From assembly GCA_041389495.1 (NCBI GenBank), contig JAWKRT010000002.1, positions 1,116,001-1,180,000 on the forward strand: a DNA stretch of 64,000 nt. Direction: 5' to 3'. Made by a program: the position numbers and the translations under genes. The notes beneath the pieces were generated by a model that saw only the letters and a list, made by a program, of their open reading frames with translations, was not told the origin of the DNA and searched no databases. Within the stretch, counting starts at the first letter, position 1; each line of letters begins with the position of its first letter. This document shows, in pieces, positions 56,502-62,969 of this stretch. This DNA comes from Myxococcota bacterium. Its GTDB lineage: Bacteria; Myxococcota_A; UBA9160; UBA4427.

Positions 56502-58026
56502 TTCGCCCTCGCTCGCGGCGCGCGTGTTCGGCATCGACACGCGCTCGCTCGCCGCGCTGCGCATCGCGGTGGCGTCGCTCGCGCTGATCGATCTCGCGAA
56601 CCGGCTCACGGGGTTCGACGCGCTGTACACGGATGCGGGCGTCGCGCCGCTCGCGCTCGGCCGCACGCTCGGGCGCACGTTCTCGCTCTACGGTCTCGAC
56701 GGCAGCGAGGCCTTCGCGCTCGCCCTCGCCGCCGCGCAGGCGATCGCGTGCGCGATGCTGCTCGTCGGCTACCGGACGCGCGCCGCGTCCGTCGCGAGCT
56801 TCGCGCTCGTCGCGTCGCTCGAGCTGCGCAACCCGTTCGTGAACAACGGCGGCGACGCGTTCCTCCGCATGCTCCTGTTCTGGTGCATGTTCCTGCCGCT
56901 CGGCGCGACGGCGTCGATCGACGCGCTCCGCGCCCGGCGCCGCGGCGCGCCCGCCGGCCCGTTCCTCGCGTGCTCGCCCGCGACCGCGGCCGTGATGCTC
57001 CAGCTCGGCATCCTCTACTTCGTCGCCGGCGTGACGAAGACGGGGCCCGAATGGGTGGACGGGAGCGCGCTCCGCATCGCGCTCGATCAGCGCTACTGGA
57101 CGCGCGAGTTCGCCTTCGTGCTCGCGAGCCATCCCGACGGCCTCGTCGTCGGCACGTATGCGACGCGCTGGCTCGAGATCGCGCTGCCGCTCCTGCTGTT
57201 CGTTCCGGCGCTCGCGAGCGACCGCGCCGGGCAGCGCGCGCGCATCGCGACGGTGCTCGGGCTGTGGATCTTCCAGGCCGGGCTCGCCTCCACCTTCGTG
57301 CTCAACCTGTTTCCGTGGGCGTCGACGTGCGGGACGCTCGCCTTCCTTCCGCCGCGCTTCTGGGCGTGGATCCGCGCGCGGACCGGGCCGGACGCGTACG
57401 ACACACCGCCGCTCCTCGCGCGTCCGCCCGGTGCGCTGCGCGCCGCGGGCGACGCCGCCGTGCTCGTCGCGCTCGCGGCCAACCTCGCGCTCGCGGGGGC
57501 GACGGCGGTGCATGCCTCCGCGCCGCGCTGGCTCGACCGCGCGGGCGGCTTCCTCGGCTTCGAGCAGTCCTGGACCATGTACGCGCCGAGCCCGATCGAG
57601 TTCGACCTCGACGTCGAGGTGCTCGGCCACTTCGAGTCGGGCGAGATCGAGCGGCTGCTCGGGCCGGTGTCGAGCACGCGCTTCCGCGCGCCCGCGACGC
57701 GCGCGCCCGGCGCCGCGGGCTCGCCCGAGCGCGCCGGCTGGGAGCGCGTCGTCGCGCTCCACGACGGGCACCGCCTCAAGGTCTATCTCGAGACGGGGCT
57801 CCGCATGGGCAAGCGCGTCGAGGCGCTGCGGCAGGGCTACCTCGCCTGGGTGTGCCGCGAGTGGAACCGCGCGGCGCGGGAGGGAGAGCGCATCGACGCC
57901 GTCGCGTTCGTCGGGCTCTCGCGACGCACCGGCGTCGACGGGCCCGAGCCGCCGAAGACGCTGCAGCTGAGCGAGCGCTCGTGCGCGGCCGACCCGACCG
58001 ATCTCTCGGTGGGCATCGCGGACTGA
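56491..58026 (+). CDS. HTTM-domain membrane protein (vitamin K gamma-carboxylase-like)
   Basis: A 511-residue protein with an HTTM (horizontally transferred transmembrane) domain, related to vitamin K-dependent gamma-carboxylase. It has IDTRSLAALRIAVASLALIDLANR at the start, five or more helices, FVNNGGDAFLRMLLFWCMFLPLG, LQLGILYFVAGVTKTGPEWVDGSALRIAL, and a soluble C-terminus with GFEQSWTMYAPSP. Bacterial HTTM proteins are of unknown function and often lie near sulfatases or peptidases. The ATG at 56491 is inside the end of the sulfatase gene, so the two are coupled and probably work on the same envelope target (inference). Confidence 0.9.
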   Translation: MATDSPSLAARVFGIDTRSLAALRIAVASLALIDLANRLTGFDALYTDAGVAPLALGRTLGRTFSLYGLDGSEAFALALAAAQAIACAMLLVGYRTRAASVASFALVASLELRNPFVNNGGDAFLRMLLFWCMFLPLGATASIDALRARRRGAPAGPFLACSPATAAVMLQLGILYFVAGVTKTGPEWVDGSALRIALDQRYWTREFAFVLASHPDGLVVGTYATRWLEIALPLLLFVPALASDRAGQRARIATVLGLWIFQAGLASTFVLNLFPWASTCGTLAFLPPRFWAWIRARTGPDAYDTPPLLARPPGALRAAGDAAVLVALAANLALAGATAVHASAPRWLDRAGGFLGFEQSWTMYAPSPIEFDLDVEVLGHFESGEIERLLGPVSSTRFRAPATRAPGAAGSPERAGWERVVALHDGHRLKVYLETGLRMGKRVEALRQGYLAWVCREWNRAAREGERIDAVAFVGLSRRTGVDGPEPPKTLQLSERSCAADPTDLSVGIAD

Positions 58027-58063
58027 GGAAGCGTGCGCGGCTCGGTCCGGCGCGCGCGCGTCG

Positions 58064-59329
58064 CTAGTCGGAGACGCGCGCCACCGCGGCCACGGGCTCG
58101 CGCGCGGCCGCGCGGGCGACGACGCCCAGCAGCCACGGGTCGTAGAGCCCGGCGCTCCCCTCGCCCGTGAACACGCGCGGGAGGTGCCGATCGAGATGCC
58201 CGGCGAACGCGCGCCCCAGCAGCGACTGCGGCGCGCGGTCGCGCATCGCGAGCAGCGCGACGAACCGGCCGTCGTAGTAGAGGTCGACCGCGCGCTGCCA
58301 CGCGCGCAGGTGGCGCAGGTGGCGGCGCTCGTAGCCGCGCAGTGCGCGCGTGCTCCCGCGCAGGAGTGCGTCCGCGAGTGCGCGGGCCGACGAGAGCGCG
58401 AGGTGGAGCCCGCTCGAGAACACGGGGTCGACGAAGCCGAACGCGTCGCCGGCGAGCGCCCAGTTCGCACCCGCGCCGCGCCGCGTCGCGAGCTGGTAGT
58501 TCGAGTACCGGAGCACCGGAGTGATCCGCCGCGCGCCGGCGGCGACCTCGCGCAGCCGCGGCTCGGTCGCGAGCAGCGCGTCGTACTGGCGCTCGGCCGT
58601 CGGCCCGTACGCCGCGAGCGCGTCCGGCGGCGCCACGACCCCGAGCGACACGCGGCCCGGGAGCGGGATGCGCCAGCACCAGCCGCGCGCGAGCTGGTCC
58701 GTGTGCACGTGGCCGGGCGCGTCGATCGCGACGCCCTCGCAGTGCGCGAAGAGCGCCGCGTCGCGGCGCGGGCCGGCCTCGGTCGGGAGGCCGAGCAGCC
58801 GCGCGACTGCGCGCGCGCGCCCCGTCGCATCGATCACGAAGTCGGGCGGCGCGCCGAGCGCGGAGGCGGCGGCCGCGCGCGACGCGCCCGCGAGCGCGAC
58901 GCCGTCGCCGCCCCGCGGCGCGCGCTCGAGGTGCGCCGGCTCGCGCACGATCTGCGCGCCGCTCTTCTCGCACGCGGCGAGCAGCGACGCGTCGAGGCGA
59001 TCGCGCGGGACGTTGTAGGCGTAGGGCGGGGCGCTCGTGCAGGAGCTCGCGAAGTCGATCGCGACGCGGCTCCCGTCCGCGACGACGAACGTCGCGCCGG
59101 GCTTGCGCGTCGCGTAGCCGCGCACCTCGTCCTCGATGCCGAGCTCGCGCAGACGCGGGACGACGCCGGGCACGAGCGACTCTCCGACGACGAGCCCCGC
59201 CGGCCGACCGCGCGCGAACAGCACGACGCGCGCGCCGGCGCGCGCGAGGTGGGTGGCGACCGCCGTCCCGGCCGGTCCGTCGCCGACCACGGCGACGCGC
59301 AGCGACGAGCGGGACGGGAGGAGCGCCAT
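58064..59329 (-). CDS. FAD-dependent oxidoreductase (geranylgeranyl reductase/halogenase-like)
   Basis: A 421-residue single-FAD oxidoreductase: Rossmann motif VAVVGDGPAGTAVATHLARAGARVVLFARG, then LVPGVVPRLRELGIEDEVRG, YNVPRDRLDASLLAACEKSG, and the second FAD motif NWALAGDAFGFVDPVFSSGLHLALSSARAL. The layout matches the geranylgeranyl-reductase/tryptophan-halogenase-like family. Relatives sit in aryl-polyene and carotenoid-type clusters. The ATG at 59329 has no ribosome site. It is divergent, with 64 bp between starts, from a COG4648 membrane protein, the other accessory protein commonly seen in aryl-polyene loci. Confidence 0.9.
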   Translation of the reverse strand: MALLPSRSSLRVAVVGDGPAGTAVATHLARAGARVVLFARGRPAGLVVGESLVPGVVPRLRELGIEDEVRGYATRKPGATFVVADGSRVAIDFASSCTSAPPYAYNVPRDRLDASLLAACEKSGAQIVREPAHLERAPRGGDGVALAGASRAAAASALGAPPDFVIDATGRARAVARLLGLPTEAGPRRDAALFAHCEGVAIDAPGHVHTDQLARGWCWRIPLPGRVSLGVVAPPDALAAYGPTAERQYDALLATEPRLREVAAGARRITPVLRYSNYQLATRRGAGANWALAGDAFGFVDPVFSSGLHLALSSARALADALLRGSTRALRGYERRHLRHLRAWQRAVDLYYDGRFVALLAMRDRAPQSLLGRAFAGHLDRHLPRVFTGEGSAGLYDPWLLGVVARAAAREPVAAVARVSD

Positions 59330-59357
59330 GACAGGATGGAATCGCGGCCGCCGGTGT

Positions 59358-59386
59358 TTGTCGATCCGGGAGTGCGCGAGTAGCGT
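59358..59386 (+). promoter_or_regulatory. Predicted leaderless promoter of COG4648 gene
   Basis: TTGTCG (59358-59363), exactly 17 bp, TAGCGT (59381-59386), then a 7-bp gap GCGCGCC and ATG at 59394. The best complete example of the window's leaderless start pattern. Confidence 0.6.
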
Positions 59387-59393
59387 GCGCGCC

Positions 59394-60095
59394 ATGCCGG
59401 GCATCGCCGCCGTCGCGCGCGGAGCGGGAGCCGCGCTCGCAACGCTCCTCGTCGTCGCGTACCCGCTCGTCGTGTGGTTCGCGTGGACGCGCCTCGACGT
59501 GCGCGCGACGGGCGCGCTGCTGCTCGGGCTCGTCGCCGCGACCGCCGCGCTCCGCGCACGGGGCGCGCCCGGCGAGCTCGCCGCGCTCGCCCGCCAGTAC
59601 GCGCCACTCGTCGCCCTGGTCGGTCTCGCGGTCGCGACCGGCGAGCGCGTCGTGCTGCTCTGGATGCCCGTCGTCGTGAACCTCTTCCTGTTCGCGACGT
59701 TCGCGCACAGCCTGTTCGTCGGGATGCCCGTGATCGAGCGCTTCGCGCGCACGGTCGACGGCGACCTCCCCGGCTTCTGCGTGCCGTACTGCCGCAAGGT
59801 GACGATCGTCTGGTGCGCATTCCTGCTCGCGAACGCGCTCGTCGCGGCGGTGCTCGCCGTCGCCGGCCCCATCGAGTGGTGGACGCTCTACACGGGCGCC
59901 GTCGGCTACGTGCTGATGGGGCTCCTCTTCGCGGGCGAGTTCGTCGTTCGCAAGCTCTGGTTCCGCCACTACAAGGGCGGGCCGCTCGACGCGACGTTCG
60001 CGCGGCTCTTTCCCGCGGAGCGGACGGCGAACGGGCGCCGCTCGCTCGCGTGGGTCGCCGCGCGCGAGGCGCGTGCGGCGGAGCGGGCTCGTTAG
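59394..60095 (+). CDS. COG4648-like inner-membrane protein
   Basis: A 233-residue membrane protein with about six helices (ALATLLVVAYPLVVWFAWTRL, TGALLLGLVAATAALRA, YAPLVALVGLAVATGERVVLLWMPVVVNLFLFATFAHSLF, IVWCAFLLANALVAAVLAVAG, WTLYTGAVGYVLMGLLFAGEFVVRKLWF). The loop VDGDLPGFCVPYCRKVT and the order of helices match COG4648, found in aryl-polyene and similar fatty-acid-like pigment clusters, function unknown. The ATG at 59394 lies 7 bp after TAGCGT; the longer ORF (59136) runs antisense through the FAD gene. It is divergent from that FAD gene. Confidence 0.85.
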   Translation: MPGIAAVARGAGAALATLLVVAYPLVVWFAWTRLDVRATGALLLGLVAATAALRARGAPGELAALARQYAPLVALVGLAVATGERVVLLWMPVVVNLFLFATFAHSLFVGMPVIERFARTVDGDLPGFCVPYCRKVTIVWCAFLLANALVAAVLAVAGPIEWWTLYTGAVGYVLMGLLFAGEFVVRKLWFRHYKGGPLDATFARLFPAERTANGRRSLAWVAAREARAAERAR

Positions 60096-60137
60096 GCAGG
60101 CCGCGGCGCGGCACGCACGGGCCGTGGCCGGCGTCCA

Positions 60138-60153
60138 CGGGCCGATCGGCCCG
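60138..60153. promoter_or_regulatory. Perfect 16-bp palindrome upstream of lipase gene
   Basis: CGGGCCGATCGGCCCG is fully self-complementary. Its core GCCGATCGGC recurs at 60199-60208, about 58 bp downstream and before the predicted lipase promoter, as a pair of operator half-sites could. Confidence 0.4.
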
Positions 60154-60234
60154 CACCCCGTGCGCGCTCCGCGCGCAGCTCCCGTGCAGACGACCTAGGC
60201 CGATCGGCGTATACGGCGGGCCGCCCCAGGCGTG

Positions 60235-60286
60235 TAGACTGCCTCGCGTCCGCTCGGGGAGCGCCCGCACGCGGGCAGGCCCGAGC
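60235..60286 (+). promoter_or_regulatory. -10 element and hairpin leader of lipase gene
   Basis: TAGACT (60235-60240), identical to the hexamer at 26243, then a leader with a two-tier hairpin: outer GCTCGGG/CCCGAGC (60252-60258/60280-60286), inner GCCCG-CACG-CGGGC (60263-60276). No clear -35. Confidence 0.4.
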
Positions 60287-60329
60287 GCGACCCGGCGCGG
60301 CACGACCCGAGCCGTCGAAGGGAGGTCCG

Positions 60330-61016
60330 ATGGGATTCACGGTGGCGGAGCTCGCGAAGCTCTGCGAAGCGGTCTACCACAAGGATCTCGGCGAGCGGCA
60401 GAAGTGGGTCACGCCGGGCGTCCACGAGCGCACCTTCGACGACGGCACGATCGACACGCTCGCCGCGGCGAAGACCGGCTTCCACGGCGGCTGCTACGTC
60501 AAGGACGACACCGCCGCGATCGTCTTCGCCGGCACGAACGCGCGCAGCATGAAGGACCTCGTCGCCGACGTCCGCATGGTGTGCGGACAGATCCCCGCCC
60601 AGGCGCAGCGCGCGGCCGACCTGATCCAGACGTACGGCTCCTGGGCCAAGAGCCACGAGGGCGTGAAGACCTTCGTCGTCGCCGGGCACTCGCTCGGCGG
60701 CGCGCTGACGCAGCTCGTCGCGACCGCGCAGGATCTTCCCTTCGTCACCTTCAACGCCTACGGCACGCTCGCCCTCGCCAAGGACGGCTCGAACGCGATC
60801 GGCCAGGTCGCGAAGTGGTCGAAGGACGGAGCCCAGGGCATCAACGTGCGCGACTCGAACGACCCGGTGAGCAAGGTCTCGGAGCACATCGGGAAGGTCG
60901 TGACGCTCGCGTTCGGGAGCTCGATCACGGGTGCGCACTCGATGGGCAGCCTCGCGCGCAACCTCGAGGGCGCGCACGGCGGCGCGCGCCCCTTCGTCGA
61001 CGAGCCGTTCAACTGA
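60330..61016 (+). CDS. Class-3/Mbeg1-like lipase, candidate type VI effector
   Basis: A 228-residue alpha/beta-hydrolase. The nucleophile elbow FVVAGHSLGGALTQL has Ser121; the C-terminal His is probably in SSITGAHSMGSL; the acid Asp lies in INVRDSNDPVSKVSEH. FAGTNARSMKDLVADVRM is the conserved lid-proximal motif of lipase class 3/DUF2974 (Mbeg1-like) proteins. There is no signal peptide, which fits a cytoplasmic protein delivered by another route. It lies directly before tssA-tssB-tssC on the same strand. Type VI lipase effectors of this fold are known, so a phospholipase toxin is plausible, but no immunity gene is adjacent. The ATG at 60330 has GAAGGGAGG 5 bp upstream. Confidence 0.8.
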   Translation: MGFTVAELAKLCEAVYHKDLGERQKWVTPGVHERTFDDGTIDTLAAAKTGFHGGCYVKDDTAAIVFAGTNARSMKDLVADVRMVCGQIPAQAQRAADLIQTYGSWAKSHEGVKTFVVAGHSLGGALTQLVATAQDLPFVTFNAYGTLALAKDGSNAIGQVAKWSKDGAQGINVRDSNDPVSKVSEHIGKVVTLAFGSSITGAHSMGSLARNLEGAHGGARPFVDEPFN

Positions 61017-61092
61017 TGCGCGCGGCCTTCCCGCTGCCGCGAGACACGAACGCCGCGCTCGCGGCCACCCACGAGCGAGTGGGCGCGGGGAG

Positions 61093-61119
61093 GAACTCCC
61101 ACGGTCCTGCGAGGAGTTC
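61093..61119. repeat. Inverted repeat between lipase and tssA
   Basis: GAACTCC (61093-61099) and GGAGTTC (61113-61119) form a 7-bp stem with a 13-nt loop, 77 bp after the lipase stop and before the tssA promoter. A terminator or operator role is possible. Confidence 0.35.
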
Positions 61120-61133
61120 GCTGGAGGGCGTGC

Positions 61134-61162
61134 TTGACCTGCGGCAGTGGAAGGGCTCCAAT
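61134..61162 (+). promoter_or_regulatory. Predicted promoter of the type VI secretion operon
   Basis: TTGACC (61134-61139), 17-bp spacer, TCCAAT (61157-61162). Start near 61169 gives a 105-nt leader to tssA at 61275. The -35 is close to consensus. It suggests the secretion genes are not simply read through from the lipase gene. Confidence 0.5.
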
Positions 61163-61274
61163 CGCGAGGCCTCCTCGTGGGGACGCGCAGAGCGCGGCAG
61201 AGGGTGCGACGCGCGCGACGGCGCGCCGCGCCGCAGAGGTGCGGCCCTCGCGGGCCGCGTGAGGTGAGGCGTCG

Positions 61275-62366
61275 ATGGCGGACCTCGACGAGCTGCTGAA
61301 GCCGGTGTCCGACGCCGACCCGACCGGGGCCGACGTCCGCTACGACGCGGCCGACCTCGCGCTCGACCGCATCAAGCAGCTGCGCACCGCGGTCTCGCCC
61401 GACCTCGACCCCGACGGCCGCGGGCGCGATGCCGACTGGCGCGGCGTCGCGCGCGAGTGCGAGACGCTGCTCCGCACGCGCACCAAGGATCTCGAGGTCG
61501 CCGGGTGGCTCGCCGAGGCCTGGGCGCGGCTCGAAGGTCCGGCGGGGCTCGAGCGCGGGCTCGCGCTCGTCGCGGAGCTCGTCGACCGCTACTGGGAGCG
61601 CCTCCATCCAGGTTGGGACGCGGACGACGGCGTGACGCTGCCCGTGCGGGCGCGCCCGCTCGCGTGGCTCGGCGGCTCGCAGTCCTTCCTCCAGTCTCTG
61701 AAGGAGGCGCCGCTCGTGCAGGCCTCCGGTGGGCGCGTCCTCACGTGGGCGCTCTACGAGGGCGCGCAGCGCCTCGACGAGCCGACGGTCGGCGACGATC
61801 GGCGCGCCGAGCTCGTGGAGGCCGGCGCCATCACGAGCGATGCGTGGGCGGCCGCGCTCGACAGCGTCTCGCCCGCCGAGCTCGACGATGCGCGCGCGAG
61901 CCTCGCGCGCGCGAGCGGGCACGTCGACGCGCTCGGCGACCGCGTCGCCTCGCTCTTCGAGGACGACGAGGCCCCCGAGCTGCACCGGCTCGCGCGCCTG
62001 CTGCGCGACATCGACGAGACGCTCGGCGGCGGCGGCGCGCATGGCGGCGCGCACGACGACGCGTCGGCCGGCGAGACGTCGTCCGCGCCCGAGGGCGCGC
62101 GCGCTCCCGCCGCGCGCGCGTCGGGCGCGCCGAGCGGCCCCATCGCGTCGCGCGAGGACGCGCTGCGCCGGCTGCGCGAGGTGGCGGACTACTTCCGCCG
62201 CACGGAGCCGCACAGCCCGCTCGCGTCGCTGATCGCGCGCGGCGTGCGCTGGGGGTCGATGTCGTTCGAGGAGGTGCTGCGCGATCTCGCGCGCGACGAC
62301 GACTTCCTCGGGAAGATCTGGGAGACGCTCGGGATCGAGCCCGCGCGCTCGTCCGACGACGACTGA
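61275..62366 (+). CDS. tssA: Type VI secretion protein TssA
   Basis: A 363-residue TssA. The N-terminal ImpA domain is clear: LDELLKPVSDADPTGADVRYDAADLALDRIKQLRTAVSPD, then RDADWRGVARECETLLRTRTKDLEVAGWLAEAWARLEGPAGLERGLALVAELVDRYWERLHPGWDADDG. A low-complexity His/Ala linker (GGGAHGGAHDDAS) separates the C-terminal domain YFRRTEPHSPLASLIARGVRWGSMSFEEVLRDLARDDDFLGKIWETLGI. TssA caps or organises sheath assembly. The ATG at 61275 has GAGGTGAGG upstream. It starts the tss operon; TssB follows after 57 bp. Confidence 0.95.
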   Translation: MADLDELLKPVSDADPTGADVRYDAADLALDRIKQLRTAVSPDLDPDGRGRDADWRGVARECETLLRTRTKDLEVAGWLAEAWARLEGPAGLERGLALVAELVDRYWERLHPGWDADDGVTLPVRARPLAWLGGSQSFLQSLKEAPLVQASGGRVLTWALYEGAQRLDEPTVGDDRRAELVEAGAITSDAWAAALDSVSPAELDDARASLARASGHVDALGDRVASLFEDDEAPELHRLARLLRDIDETLGGGGAHGGAHDDASAGETSSAPEGARAPAARASGAPSGPIASREDALRRLREVADYFRRTEPHSPLASLIARGVRWGSMSFEEVLRDLARDDDFLGKIWETLGIEPARSSDDD

Positions 62367-62423
62367 CGAACACGTCGCGCGACGCGGGCACCGCGTCGCG
62401 CGCGAGATCCTGGAGGTGGCGAG

Positions 62424-62966
62424 ATGCCCGAGAGCGTGTACGACAAGAAGAAGCGCGTGCGTCCGCCGCGCGTGAACATCACGTACGACGTCGAGCTCGG
62501 CGGCGCGCAGGTCGCGAAGGAGCTGCCCTTCGTCGTCGGCGTCGTCTCCGACCTGTCGGGGCACCCCGCCGAGGCGCTCCCGAAGCTCAAGGACCGCAAG
62601 TTCACCGAGATCGATCGCGACAACTTCGACGACGTGATGAAGAGCATGAAGCCGCGGCTCGACATCAAGGTGGACAACGCGCTCGTCGGCGACGGGAGCG
62701 AGCTCAAGGTCGAGCTCGCGTTCTCGAAGCTCGAGGACTTCTCGCCCGACGCGCTCGTCGAGAAGGTCGAGCCGCTGCGCAAGCTGATGGAGGTGCGCAG
62801 CAAGCTGAAGGACCTCCAGAGCCGCACCGAGGGCAACGACCGCCTCGAGGAGCTGCTCGACGCGGTGATCGAGAGCCCGGAGCTGCGCGCGAAGCTCGGC
62901 GCGGCGACGGGCGTGGGGGCCGGCGACGCGGGCGACGACGCGGCGTCGAGCGACGGAGAGGAGTAG
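62424..62966 (+). CDS. tssB: Type VI secretion sheath protein TssB (VipA)
   Basis: A 180-residue small sheath subunit. KKRVRPPRVNITYDVELGGAQVAKELPFVVGVVSDLSGHP is the family opening. LKDRKFTEIDRDNFDDVMKSMKPRLDIKVDNAL and LAFSKLEDFSPDALVEKVEPLRKLMEVRSKLKDLQSRTEGNDRLEELLDAVI include the coiled helix that pairs with TssC. The C-terminus is acidic and Gly/Ala-rich. The ATG at 62424 has GGAGG about 9 bp upstream. TssC starts 3 bp after its stop, the usual coupling for the 1:1 heterodimer. Confidence 0.97.
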   Translation: MPESVYDKKKRVRPPRVNITYDVELGGAQVAKELPFVVGVVSDLSGHPAEALPKLKDRKFTEIDRDNFDDVMKSMKPRLDIKVDNALVGDGSELKVELAFSKLEDFSPDALVEKVEPLRKLMEVRSKLKDLQSRTEGNDRLEELLDAVIESPELRAKLGAATGVGAGDAGDDAASSDGEE

Positions 62967-62969
62967 TCG

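Noticed and set aside
61017..61274. Immunity gene between lipase and tssA
   Set aside because: No frame with a ribosome site and a signal peptide fits in these 258 bp.
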